A DNA stretch of 64,000 nt. Origin: Papaver somniferum (Eukaryota; Streptophyta; Magnoliopsida; Ranunculales; Papaveraceae). Positions 9,671-22,362 of this stretch are shown here, one piece after another (positions within the stretch are counted from its first letter, which is position 1; each line of letters opens with the position of its first letter). The notes below the pieces were generated by a model. It was not told where the DNA came from. It saw nothing but the letters and a program-made list of their open reading frames with translations, and made no database searches. The position numbers were made by a program, and so were the translations under genes. The stretch is from positions 154,618,920 through 154,682,919 of the forward strand of contig NC_039358.1 in assembly GCF_003573695.1 (NCBI RefSeq), written 5' to 3'.

Positions 9671-12524
9671 TCAACTCCTGGGTGGAACAACACCGGCCCC
9701 TCCCTTCCTATGAGCGACCTCGCGGCGCTTTTGCGCGATGTACTCGTTCATACTGGCCTTAATCACCTCAGCTAGCTCGCTCTGATGAGCGTTTCTCTCG
9801 TCCACAATTTGCTGAGAAAGATGCTCAGACCTCGACTCGGCGTCTTGGAGCTTAACCTTCGTCTCACCTTCATCCTTTTTCCACTGCTCCACCTCTTGCC
9901 CGAGGTTGTGCACATCTCGCTCCAGATCCTTCACACGCCCCTTCTCGGCTGTAACAGAGAATCACAAGCATGTTAGACAAGGAGTATAGCAGAATGCAGA
10001 ATAAAAACAACAAATTAACTCGATCTAAGGCCACCCCAGCATACACCCAAGAGACATGATAGGGTTGACAACACAGATTCTAACGACTCCACTGACTTGG
10101 ACAACTCATCCTCGGCCTTGGAAAGCTTCAAAGTTAACTCATTATAGTATTGTTCATTGAATTCATTTGAAGGGAAATATTTCTTGTGATCGCTCCACTC
10201 GGCCCTCTGACGATTATAGGACAATTGTAGCATCGATAACTGGGCTTGGGTCCACTCTAGGTCACTAGACAGCTTATCGAAGCCCTTGGTCCTTTCAAGA
10301 AGATCTCGGTTGGACTCTTCGGCCATAGCTTTTTCCCTCAAAATTCGTCGCCGATCTTCATGAAGATCTCGATTTTGAAGCCTAAGGGAACCATTTTGAC
10401 TCTCCAGATTATCGGCTAGTAACGTTTTATCACCAGCAAGTCTCTGAAACATCCCCAAGCGAGCCCGCAAGTTATCTATCTCCTCGGGGACATACTCAAA
10501 CAGCCGATATCTGTCCAATTCCTCTTGAAGTTGTTGGATCTAGGCCTCCTGTCGGTCTATCTTACCATCCTTATTGCAAATTCGTTGTCGAAGATTCTCC
10601 ACAAGATCTTTCTCGATATCCCATTTTCTCTTCATAAGCCTATACTCCGAAGAAGCATCTAGATCTATACTAGATATTTCGGCTAGAAGAACAATAATTG
10701 ACTCAGGATATTGGTACGAAGAACTCAATCAACACAACTCTGTAAAAAAATATACCTGAGCATCGGCGAGTTTGATCTCCAGGTCACGAGATCGTTCCTT
10801 CTCCTACTGAAGAGCAGCCTCCAACTTCCTAATCTCTTGTCGGCGGAGTGTAGCCTCCAACCTCGACCGATTCAACGCCTACAAATTTCATCCCAAGACG
10901 AGATTAGTAAGGCCCGAAAACATCAAAACGAAGAGTTCAGACAAACCACTTACCAGATTATCAAAGACCGACGCATTGTCAGGATACAGGGGCACGGAGG
11001 AAATCATCTGCTCATCAGTATAGGAGCCGAACTCCTCAGAGTGTAGTGCGCCAAGAGAATCACACAGAGGGCCCGATATGGTAAAAGATGTGTGAACACC
11101 CTAGGAAGAACCAACATCCATTGGGGGACGCTTTTGGAGCGATGTTTCGGTCGGCCCCTGAGCTCCAGGCTGCACGGTAGGAGTCAGAATAGTAGTCTCC
11201 AAGGGAATCTCCCCTTCTTTCTTCCCACCACAATCCTCATCAAACAGCTGCTCGTCCCCAAATATATCGTCCTCATCATCTTGATCGGGGATGTCGATCA
11301 GGACGTCCGAACTTTTCAGCATCACTCCCTTCGCCGCCACTTTTCCCCGAGGAGGATTACTCCTTGGAACCAAGCCTTCACCACCAATATCGGACCCTCC
11401 AACATCTTCATCCTCGCGCCTAGGGAATTTATGCACAAGGTGCAGCGTCAGAACACGTGAAGGAAAAAAACAGGGGCAAGTACATGTACTTAGGATAAAA
11501 GCTATATGTTTGTTACCTTCCCCTGGTCTTCCTCGACCCTTGTGCTAGAGCTCCTCTTCTTGGAAAGAGAAGTCGATTTGGTTGACTCACTCTGAGACTT
11601 AACCTACGAGAAAAAAGTAATCAATACCCTGAGCCGACACAGCAGGAATCGAAGAAAATGGAAAGAAAACAACATACCATGTCATCATTAATCACCCAGA
11701 ATAAGTAAGGCTCCGCAGGAAACTGAGGAGGAGGAAAGCTACCATGCAAAATCTGACCGCGAACAAGCAAAGGAACCCGATCCCAGTATGGGTCATTAGT
11801 ATGGCGAGCATGCTTGTTGGAACCTCTCCCTAGAGGATCAACATCCATCATCAATCGTTCAGCACCATCGGGCATAGACTTCAGACGATGAGGGCTGGCA
11901 GCAAAACCATCAAGGTCACCATTGGTAGATGTCCCACTCCGATAGTTCACAAGGAAAATTGGCGACAGTATATTTGGGAGCATCCTCGGGCCTGTAGGTC
12001 GACCAATCGGCCGTAGATCCATGACCCTCGCCCCGGTCTCTCCACTCATTCATCATACGGAAGGTGTTGCCATTCCACTGGGTCAAGGCCCGAGGCGGAT
12101 GAAGCTGCGACAACACCTCATAGTAGAAAGGGCTAGTAGGGTTATACAAAGGAAAGCGAAGGTCGAGCTCTAATTTCCCACGAGTAACTATAACCGCCTC
12201 GGATGACTGATCATATCTGTCGACATCGGACTTTCTCAATACACCCGTCTGGCCCGAGACCAGGGATACCTCGTAGTTTTGAAGGCCAAATTCTTCCTTC
12301 AATTGTTCGATAAACTCATCATCAGACAAGTCTTTTGAGACTCTCTTATCAGACCTACATGAAAAGGAAAGAGATTCATCAGGGAAAAGGGAATTTATAG
12401 CACGATAATCGTGATGGGATGGACTCTCAAGCCAAAACAGGGAATCGAGAGAAACGACATCGCCCTCGGAGAAGGTATCACTCACGCACCTTTTTTCGGT
12501 CATTGACGGAGAAGAAGAAGCCAT
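9671..12524 (-). pseudogene. Antisense gene of the Tat element: Transposase_28-like N-terminus and long coiled coil, spliced
   Basis: ATG at 12524 begins MASSSPSMTEK. The first exon continues to about 11920 and resembles the 'putative gypsy type transposon' family (PF04195), with FPLYNPTSPFYYEVLSQLHP, a single frame slip near 11940, and then QFPAEPYLFWVINDDM. Three short introns have GT-AG ends and keep phase: 11677-11604, 10953-10879 and 10019-9949 (71-75 nt). Exon 11603-11517 encodes a Ser/Lys-rich linker. Exons from 10878 to 9671 encode a long coiled coil rich in Glu, Arg and Leu, ending VVPPRS at TGA 9671-9673. Decay is visible: stops where Gln is expected (10540-10542 and within 10757-10878) and one non-phased junction near 10757-10690. 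The function of these antisense proteins is unknown; the coiled coil suggests self-association. Confidence 0.75.
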
Positions 12525-12758
12525 GGCAAGAAAAACGAACAGGGAGATACGAGCTCTGATGAAGAGAAAAGCAAAAGGAAGAACTAACCACAACTGTCGC
12601 GAATCTCACCAACATAAACAACAAAGACGAAGATTAAAAAGAGAAGTGAGTCACCGGAATTAATGGCGTCGTCAACAAAGGGAGGAAGAGAAGAAAGATG
12701 AACAGCACTTCGTTTCTCTGAAAAACGGCGAACAAGGGAGTGAGAACATAAGGGAGGG

Positions 12759-12766
12759 TATTTATA
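12759..12766 (-). promoter_or_regulatory. TATA box of the antisense gene
   Basis: On the minus strand this reads TATAAATA inside CCCTATAAATACCC. It lies 235 bp upstream of the antisense ATG at 12524 and between that ATG and the 3' LTR, so the antisense gene appears to have a promoter separate from the LTR. Confidence 0.6.
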
Positions 12767-12906
12767 GGGTGCAGCGCCTCAAGCGATAGCAACGGTTACG
12801 AGTCATAAAGGAGAGTTAGTGGGAAACTGCATGGCGGAATTCCCGGCACGCTCGAGGACGTGGGAAGATGGAACGATCTTATTTCCCTCGTGTCAAGCAC
12901 ACGAGC

Positions 12907-12917
12907 GAAAGAAGGGG
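12907..12917 (+). other. Polypurine tract
   Basis: GAAAGAAGGGG six bases before the 3' LTR; the usual primer for plus-strand DNA synthesis. Confidence 0.7.
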
Positions 12918-12923
12918 CATAAA

Positions 12924-13606
12924 TGTAGGTGTAGATAATCCATAGGGCTAGGTGGCAATATCCTAAGCTATGATACACCAAAGAAAAAAGAGCGGCGAAG
13001 CACAGGATAAAACCAAACGGCGCAAAGAGCGAGGTATCACGTGGGTCGGACGTGATGGCCCAATAGGTGTCGGATGTGATGTGACCCTTATCCTCTGACA
13101 GGTCGGGCGAACAATCAGAAAGCACTCGGTCAGACGAAGGAAGATGGTCAAACAAAGGAACGAGAAGAAAGAAGGGCGACATCGTGCTAACCAGGCGATA
13201 CAGACTCGGCCTCGGGTGAAGAACTATCGGTCAGACCAGGAAGTCGGGCGATCAGTGAAGGTCCGATAAAGAACAGCTAAAATGATGTAATGTGACCAAC
13301 ATTGTAATTCTGTTGTATATCGACTTTGGCTTATAAATATAAGGGCTAGTTGAGAGAGAAGGAGAGGTCGGAGAGGGAGAGAAAACAAGGCATCCTACTT
13401 GAGTTGAGAGAACATCACCACTAGAGAGAGAGAGTACAACTTGTAACCAAAAAAGAAGAAGAATAATACATCCTTTCACCCCGTGGACGTAGGTAATCAT
13501 ACCGAACCACGTAAATCCTTGTGCCTATATTTGTTTATGTTTCTTCATGTTGTGTGGAATTACCTTATACTCCATCGGATGTAGTGTGTAGTTTCATGCC
13601 ACTGCA
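12924..13606 (+). repeat. 3' LTR of the Tat element
   Basis: 683 bp, TG...CA ends, collinear with 1279-1963. Confidence 0.93.
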
Positions 13607-13611
13607 CCACC
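13607..13611. repeat. Right target-site duplication (CCACC)
   Basis: Matches 1274-1278 exactly and sits directly after the LTR CA. Confidence 0.9.
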
Positions 13612-14783
13612 CATGCCATCAAATGAAGTCTTGAAAGATGCACTCTCCAAAGTTCTTGTTTACTACCCACACTTAGCAGGAAGGTTCATAACCGACGATC
13701 TAGACCGAACTTGTATCATTCTAAACAACGCAGGTGTTCGCATAACCGAAACCTACATCCCCTCAACGCTTGCTGAGCAGCTCCCATTCAATCCATCGAA
13801 AGATGTTAGCCATCTCCTTCCACCTGTTGAAGGAGTTGAAGAGTTGTTCCAAATTCAACTCAACCGATATGCATGTGGTGGTCTAGTCATTGGTGAAACG
13901 TCTCATCACCGTGTTGCGGATGGTCAATCCATGAGTTCTTTCTTTGTGGCATGGGCTAGAATGGTCCGAGGTCTCGACATAGAAACACTTCCTTATCATG
14001 ATAGATTCGCTGTTTCTCAACCAAGAAACCAACCTAAAATTGAATTCGACCATCCATCAATCGAATTCAAAAAGACAACTGTTAATCCAGAGACTACCCC
14101 AGTCTTTTCTTCCATTGAAACTTTGATCATCAACTATTCTACCGAGTTCATTAACAAGCTCAAGTCTAAGGTTGTTGAAGAAAACTGTAACCCACACAAA
14201 CGATACAGCACTTTTGAATGCTTACTTTCTCATGCGTGGAAGAAAGTGACCTAAGCTAGAGGACTTGACTTGGAAGAGTCGACCCAAGTTAGAGTTGCTG
14301 TAAATGGAAGAGCAAGAATCAAACCAGCAGTACCCATGGAGTATTTCGGCAATTTAGTACTGTGGACTTATCCAACCTTGAAAGTGAAGGAATTGTTGCA
14401 AGAGAGTCATTCATATGTAGCAAAAGCAATCCATGATGAAGTTATTCGTGTAGATAATAGGTATTTCAAATCCTTCATCGATTTCGGAGCAACAACAATA
14501 GGTGGAGATGATGAAGGTGAGGACCTCGAAGCAACAGCGCCTGAATTTGGAAACACATTGTGTCCAAATTTGGAAGTCGACAGTTGGTTGAGATTTCAGT
14601 TTCATGATCTTGATTTCGGTGGTGGAAGTCCTTGTGCATTTTTTTCCACCCAACATTCCGGTTGAAGGTTTAATAATATTCTTGCCGACATGCAGTGAAG
14701 ATGGAGGGGTGGATGTGGTGATTTCACTTTTACCTGAACATGTGCCTCTCTTTAGACAAATTTCCCACTCGATGGATAACTAG
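13612..14783 (+). pseudogene. BAHD acyltransferase, 3' part with HXXXD and DFGGG motifs
   Basis: Continues the frame cut at 1278. The catalytic motif HHRVADG (HXXXD) lies near 13907-13927. The structural motif DFGGG stands in place of the common DFGWG near 14614. Conserved VAVNGRARIKP and MEYFGN segments are present, and YFKSFIDFG resembles agmatine/tryptamine hydroxycinnamoyltransferases. Two further lesions are visible. TAA at 14252-14254 stands where Gln is expected (WKKVT, stop, ARG). A run of seven T at 14639-14645 shifts the frame; the C-terminal sense resumes one base over (PPNIPVEGLIIFLP) and reaches TAG at 14781-14783. With the retrotransposon at codon 60 the gene is certainly inactive. 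Confidence 0.88.
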
Positions 14784-14941
14784 CCAATTTTCCTAATCAA
14801 CTTCGTATTCAGCAAGATGAAGGTCGATCATCATGTATGTCATGTATGTTTAATAGTTGTTAATCAGTTCATTATTTGTTCACGGTAACATTTTTTCCTA
14901 AGTGAAATTAAATATCTTCTTTAATCTCTAAGTGAAACTAA

Positions 14942-14972
<31 letters not shown>

Positions 14973-15897
14973 TGTGTACTTCCTATTTATCCGAATTAAT
15001 GAATATGTTAAATGAATCAGCTGATACATATTGTGCGCATTGCTCCAAGGAAAGGTATTAAGGTATTTGTTCTGTTCTGATTCCTACTATTAGGGGAGGG
15101 AGCTTGTTTCTTGATCAGTGAAGCAAGATCGGTAAAAAATAATTGCTTAAGAAAACCACTGGACAAAAGTTCCAACAAAAACCACTGGAAGAAAACCAAT
15201 TACAGACCAAAATTCCAACTACTACACTAATCAAGCCTGTGTGAAACTCCTGGCCTGAAAAGTATAGCCTGACCTCTCTCTGGTTTACTAACTCCCTTCT
15301 TGGCCAAACTGTTGGCCAAGAAATTAATCTTTGTATAAGCATGTCTGGATGATTGGATTGCTAGAAATTCCTTATAAGCATGTCTGAACTGGATTGCTAA
15401 CCTTGGGGAGATTTGTCGAGTACTAATTGAATAAACCTTGCATCAAATGCTTAGATTACAAAATTGATACATGTAACTGATTCCCACCAATTGTTGTCAC
15501 AGAATTGGAGGAGATTTTAAAGCAAATGTCAACGTCACAACTACTACTAAATCTAAATGCAGGTCTGAACTAAACAAATTTTAAGTTTTCCAGGTCTTTC
15601 CTTGGTCAACTATTTTTTCACAAAATCAAACATATAGCACCAGATTGAAACAATCAATTTGCAGTTCATAACGAAAACATCAATTAAACCTGAGAAGGTA
15701 GGAAGTAGTAACAAGTGATACTAAATAATATTCATAGATCCCTTATAAACATCTTAAAGGAAAAAAGAAAAAAGCACTGTCTGAGCAGAACTAAATGGAT
15801 GCATAAGAATTTACAACTTCTTGTTCGTCGGTCTTATCTACAAGAACGTGTTTTCCTTTACTTTCCCCAGGCCTCATAGTGTTACCTGGCATTGCAG
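14784..15897. other. Intergenic interval with an AT microsatellite
   Basis: AT-rich DNA holding the BAHD 3' flank, the dinucleotide run described separately, and the 3' UTR and flank of ATG8 at its right end. No convincing gene. Confidence 0.5.
14942..14968. repeat. (AT)n microsatellite
   Basis: Uninterrupted alternating AT for about 27 bp. Confidence 0.9.
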
Positions 15898-17330
<1,433 letters not shown>

Positions 17331-17356
17331 GGAGAAACTTGTTGAACGATTTCCTT

Positions 17357-17465
17357 CTGTGATTTTGCAGCAGCGACAAAACATAAGTAATATACAAGCA
17401 AAGAATCAAAGTAATATACAGATTAAAAACGAATACATACAAATAATAAGAAGATGAAACCCTAC
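17357..17465 (-). other. Probable 5'-UTR intron of ATG8
   Basis: On the minus strand TTTG|GTAGGG and TCACAG|AAGG give a GT-AG intron of 109 nt ending 26 bp before the ATG. Plant ATG8 genes often have a leader intron. Inferred from splice signals only. Confidence 0.5.
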
Positions 17466-17583
17466 CAAACGAGAAAGATCGAGTTAGGGTTGTTGTTTTT
17501 TTAGAGAGAAAGATCGGTCGATTGAGAAGTCGCTGCTTGTCAAAATCAAAAAGAAGAGAAATGTGATCTTGAAGAGGAAGGAG

Positions 17584-17590
17584 ATATATA
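17584..17590 (-). promoter_or_regulatory. Putative TATA box of ATG8
   Basis: TATATAT on the minus strand about 255 bp upstream of the ATG; it fits a leader with one intron. Confidence 0.4.
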
Positions 17591-17639
17591 GCGAAGAGCT
17601 AGGGAAACCTAATTTTTATAAGAAAGGGTAAAGGATTGT

Positions 17640-18707
17640 GTCGGACCCTTATATTGATGACTTTGTTTCGCTAACTTGTCGGACTATTCAGTGTTACTAT
17701 CTCACATGGTAACTCGGTAATTGTTCGTTTTCACCGACTTATGCTTTTTTTTTCCTTTTGGACTAGGTATTAGGCGGTTAGACCCGGGAGTTGAGCCTAG
17801 AAGACTGGGCCCTGTGGCTCTTCCCAGGCTATTCCCAAATTCCTTCACACGTCAGTTTGGGAAGAGCTTAGGACCAGCGGTAATTCCCAAAATAAGTAGA
17901 GGACTGTTAATTGGTTAGACATTCCTAGTAAGAAAAATGGTTAGTCATCAACCGTTTTTAACAAAACGGATTCTCATTAATCGTTTTCGTTGAAACGGAT
18001 ACTTGTTAGTCGTTTTGTCTGTCTTGACCAATCAACATGGATCCAACCGGGTAACCATTATTTGGTTTACTATTTCTTCTCAACATATATAGAGAACTCG
18101 ATCAGGATTCAATGCATGCTTCCACTTTCATGGTTTTGGGAGAAAACCCAAGGCTCATCCCATAACCATCACCTTCCCACTCTCTCATCTCGAATCTTTG
18201 ATTGGGTTTGTTCAAGAACTTTCCAGTTGCTAGTTCCAAGTGGTTGTAAGTAACTTTATCCACTCATTAAGCAAAGGTAATGCCTTATAAACTAAAACCC
18301 TAATTTGGTTTAATCGTTTAATTGATTTATTCTTGTTACGTTTTATGATGAATAACATAAATTGAATGAATGTATTATTGTTAGTTACTGCTTTGTGCGT
18401 ATCTTATTTGTATAACATTATTAATTTTAGTGATTTGTTGATGAACATAGTTAGTAATTTAGAGAAAAATAATCCAAGTGATGTTGCATGTCTAATTATT
18501 TTGGTAATTTACAAGATAGTGATATTATCTCGTATGTAATTTGCTACAATTTTGTTAGAATAAATTGCAGTTGTTGTTGGCTGTTAACTTCGGTATTGTT
18601 TCATTCCAATTTTGCGATTATTAGTTGTTTACTTTGTTAATTTCATTGCAAATTTTGCGTTGTTGTAATTTGCAGCATGCCTTTATAAAGGTAGATGTCA
18701 ATTAAGT
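17640..18707. other. Interval between ATG8 and the Harbinger transposase
   Basis: Holds the left flank and probable 5' non-coding part of the Harbinger element. No terminal inverted repeat could be assigned, because the right end of the element was not found. Confidence 0.4.
17817..17867. repeat. Short inverted repeat
   Basis: GCTCTTCCCA at 17817-17826 pairs with TGGGAAGAGC at 17858-17867. The stretch begins just after GGGCCCTGTG, which recalls Harbinger/Tourist ends, but no matching distant end was seen. Confidence 0.5.
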
Positions 18708-19299
18708 ATGGGGTTCGGCTTGGAGATTATTCTGATGATGAAGAGACATGATAATTTTTTCATCATGTATCAGGTTATGCTACAAAATACTCAGAATTTA
18801 CATCAACCAATTCCAAAGCAAGTCAGGCAAAGAAAATCAATTTATAGAGGTAGTGTGGAAGCAGATGCAGGGATGATGCAGGATTATTTTAACGATGGTT
18901 GTACTTGGGGACCAAAAAAACTTCATGGTCGTTTAGGTATGTATCGACCACTTTTTTAAAGGATTTTTCATAAGATTTATGAGGTTGACCCAGACTTTCT
19001 ACAATAAAGAGATGTTGTAAGGATTTCAGGCCATGGCCCACACATGAAAACGTATGTTATTATGAAGTGTCTTTGTAAAGGTATTCCACCTGATAGGGTG
19101 GATGACTATACCCGTATGTATGCATCTGCTATTTACTATTATATTAAGAAGTTTTGTGACGCCATTATGTTTGGGTTCAATGCGAAATATATGAGACATC
19201 CCACCGTGAATGATACTAAGTGGTTTTTGAAGGAGAACGCAGCACGAGGGATCTCAGGAATGCTTCGTAGCCTAGACTATATGCATTGGGGTTGGAGGG
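18708..19299 (+). pseudogene. PIF/Harbinger transposase, 5' half
   Basis: The frame carries the plant Harbinger transposase N-terminal pattern: FFIMYQ, YRGSVEADAGMMQDYFNDGC, GPKKLHGRLGMYRPLF, then KCLCKGIPPDRVDDYTRMYA, and finally GISGMLRSLDYMHWGW with the first Asp of the DDE triad. An acidic DYSDDEE stretch typical of the N-terminus is present just upstream in another frame, so one shift exists there. In-frame TAA stops lie at 18957-18959 and near 19005. At 19299 the gene is cut by retrotransposon A and resumes at 39422 with VCPMDNATTYKGH in the same sense. It would cut and rejoin DNA during transposition; this copy cannot. Confidence 0.88.
19295..19299. repeat. Left target-site duplication (GAGGG) of element A
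   Basis: GAGGG precedes the LTR TG and recurs at 39417-39421 after the far LTR. One copy restores the continuity of the transposase sequence. Confidence 0.92.
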
Positions 19300-19569
19300 T
19301 GAAAATGTGGGGGGTCTAACAACCACATCCAACAATTCATTTGGAAATCTGAGAGGACTTACTCCAATATACATTCTAGAGAATCAACTAGACAGTCAGA
19401 CTCAATCTAAAATAAAGTATATCAAAGAGTTTAATATCTCTAACTCTTAATTCAATCCACAATCAGCAAATAGAAATCTGAGCCCGATTGAATATAAGAG
19501 GAATTACTTGAACGGTACCAAAGACCAATGTTCAAGTGTCAATCAATGTAAATCAACAACCAAAGGTTG
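19300..19569 (-). repeat. Element A 3' LTR, distal fragment
   Basis: First 270 bp (plus coordinates) of the left LTR, starting TGAAAATGTGGGGGG. It is collinear with 36782-37050 and is interrupted by element B. Confidence 0.88.
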
Positions 19570-21689
19570 TGACAAAGCGGGGGTCTAACAACCACACCCA
19601 ATATTTCGCTTAGCAATCTGTATGGAAAAACTCCAATATACTTTCTAGAGAATCAACTAGACAGTTAGAATCAATCTAGACAAAAGAATATCAAAGAGTT
19701 TATACCTCAATCTCTCTATTTGATCTTTACTCAAGCAAATAGAAATCTGCGAGTCTTTATCAAAGAGAGATAACTTGGATGGTACCAAAGACCAATATCC
19801 AAGTGTCAATCAATTTAAATCAACAACCAAAAGGTCGGATATTTTAATTGATTGAACAACGCACAAGCTGTATTATTTCAATTATATAAACAAATATAAT
19901 GCAGAACAGAAATAACACAGATACCAGAATTTTTTTAACGAGGAAACCGCAAATGCAGAAAAATCCCGGGACCTAGTCCAGATTGAACACACACTGTATT
20001 AAGCCGCTACAGACACTAGCCTACTCCAAATTAACTTCGGTCTGGACTGTAGTTGAACCCCAATCAATCTCACACTGATCCAAGGTACAATTATACTCCT
20101 ACGCCTCTGATCCCAGCAGGATACTGCGCACTTGATTCCCCTAGCTAATCTCACCCACAACTAAGAGTTGCTACGACCCAAAGTCGAAGACTTTAATAAA
20201 CAAATCTGTATCACACAAATTAGTCTACGATAATAGATAAATTCGTCTCCCACGAATATACCTACGAGTTTTGTTCCGTCTTTTGATAAATCAAGGTGAA
20301 CAGGAACCAATCAATAATACCAGACTTATATTCTCGAAGAACAGCTTAGTATTATCAATCACCTCACAATAATCTTAATCGACGCAGCGAAAAAGATATT
20401 GCGGGATCACAAACGATGAGACGAAGTTTGTTTGTGATTACTTTTTATTTTTCCTATCGGAGATAGAAATATCAAGCCAATTATTACAATTGTACTCGTA
20501 TGATAGAAACAACAAGATCAAATCACACAACTACGATAAAAGTAGTATCGGTCTGGCTTCACAATCTCAATGAAGTCTTTAAGTCGTTAACCTGGTTAGA
20601 AGAAGAAACCAAAGGTTAAAGGAGAACCGACTCTAGCTTAGCACAACTAGTATCACACAGAATGTTTGGGGATTAGATTTCCTAGTCGCTATAGTTTTCC
20701 CTTATATACACTTTCAAATCAGGGTTTGCAATCAATGTTAGCTTAGTAACAAAGCATTCAATATTCACCGTTAGATGAAAACTTGATTGGATTCAAGCTA
20801 ATATTTCTCAACCGTTAGATCGAAAACTTAGCTTGTCACACACAAATGAAATGTCCAATTTTGGGTTTATGAACCGTACCCAAACATTAACATTTGTTGG
20901 TTCAACAAGTCAACCAAAAGGTTAGCCATATGATTACTCTCATATCAACCTTATTCTTCTTCACCATAACTAGTTCAAATGACTCAAATGAACTAGTTAG
21001 AGAGTTGTTCAATTGTAAGGAAATCTTATGTAACTACACAAGACACAATTGAAGCAAAATCTGTTAGAGCACTGCTCGGTCAAACTCGCATGCGTTGCTA
21101 TCTCAAGCATGTTTGTCAATGTTAGTGATCAAAACTATAAGTCTTGATTTCTAGTCTATTATAGCTAAGTCTCGGACTAGGATAGAAAGTGTAGTTGAGA
21201 TCAAGGACTTCATGGCGATTCATCATACAAGTAGAAGAACTACTCAAGGAACCGGTGGAACTTCTCGAAAAAAAGGTATGTGAAGACTTGAACTTATCTG
21301 TCACTCAAAAGTCTATCTACTCTATCTCCTACTTCTTGAGACAAAAAGTCGTATGCTATATATATAGACTTAAATTATACACATTTAGTATTTCAAGACG
21401 AGTATACCTCGCCTATCTATATCTCGAAATATGTGTTGGTAAGCTTTTCGCTTCGACCAAGTTTATCTTTACCTAGTGACGAAAGTCATGATATGTTTCA
21501 ATCATCCTGAAAATTGCTTTGACGAGAAATGGTGTAACAACTATATAACGTCCTCTAAGAATGTTTCAATGATTGTAATGAGAGTTTAGATTACATAACC
21601 AATGATGGACATAAGCATTGTTGTGGAAACACATTTATGTATAAGTCCTATTCCTTGAACCAAAGTTTGCGAACTTTGTTGATCAAGAG

Positions 21690-21910
21690 AAACCGGAAGA
21701 ATGGATTACTGCCAAGTCCGCGAACTCAGTCCGCGAACTTCCGAACTTCTCATCCCGAGAAATTATGATGGAGTTGACAAACTAGTTGCATGAGTACCAG
21801 TCCGCAAACCGGCGGAAGGTCTCTTGCCGAGATTTTCTGCTGGAGTTTGTAAACTCTGTCGGTTGCTTAAGTCTGCGAACCTAGTGTGCAAACTTAAGAA
21901 GGTTATATAT
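21690..21910. repeat. U3 array in LTR C (GTCCGCGAAC type)
   Basis: Several copies of AGTCCGCGAAC or degenerate forms, near-palindromic around a CGCG core, about 450-650 bp upstream of the TATA box at 22355. Confidence 0.75.
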
Positions 21911-22354
21911 CTGAAGATGATTTCTGAACTTAAACTTTAAAAAGACTAAGGAATGCAGTTTGCAAACGGTGGCTATAAAAGTTCATGAACCGATTCAAGT
22001 GAATCAAATCATCTTTGCTTCAATTGTGTCTTGTGTAGTTACATAAGATTTCCTTGCAATTGAACAACTCTCTAACTAGTTCATTTGAGTCATTTGAACT
22101 AGTTATGGTGAAGAAGAACATGGTTGATATGAAATGCTCATATGGCTAACCTTTTGGTTAACTATTGTTGAACCAACAATGTACACGTTTGGGTACGGTT
22201 AACAAACCTATAAGCGTGCAGTTCATTTGTGTATAACAAGCTAAGTTTTTGATCTAACGGTTGAGAAATATTAGCTTGAATATAGATCAGGTTTTCATCT
22301 AACGGTGATTATTGATTGCTTTGTTACCAAGGCAAAACCCTGATTTTGAAAGAC

Positions 22355-22362
22355 TATATAAA
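22355..22362 (+). promoter_or_regulatory. TATA box of LTR C
   Basis: TATATAAA in AGACTATATAAAGGAGAC. The same site is present in the other family LTRs (for example minus strand 31417-31424 in A). Confidence 0.7.

Larger units (their letters stand above)
1279..13606 (+). mobile_element. Ty3/gypsy LTR retrotransposon, Tat lineage, with antisense gene (12.3 kb)
   Basis: Complete element flanked by CCACC. Order: 5' LTR, primer site, leader, gag, protease, RT, RNase H, second RNase H, zinc-binding and catalytic integrase, a 59-bp tandem array, an antisense gene, a purine tract, 3' LTR. No chromodomain follows the integrase. The second (archaeal-type) RNase H after the RT-RNase H, the pol sequence style, and an antisense gene between pol and the 3' LTR are known hallmarks of the plant Tat clade (relatives: Retand, RIRE2, Grande). 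In the first 235 bp the two LTRs differ by about nine bases, mostly transitions, so the insertion is not recent. Several stops and frameshifts make it non-autonomous today. Confidence 0.92.

Noticed and set aside
10574..11548. Plus-strand open frames over the antisense gene
   Set aside because: They mirror the antisense exons and have no domain. The minus-strand reading has splice signals and a coiled coil.
14784..15897. Search for tRNA or small RNA genes
   Set aside because: No cloverleaf or conserved A/B boxes seen here or elsewhere in the window. The tRNA-like matches are retroelement primer sites.
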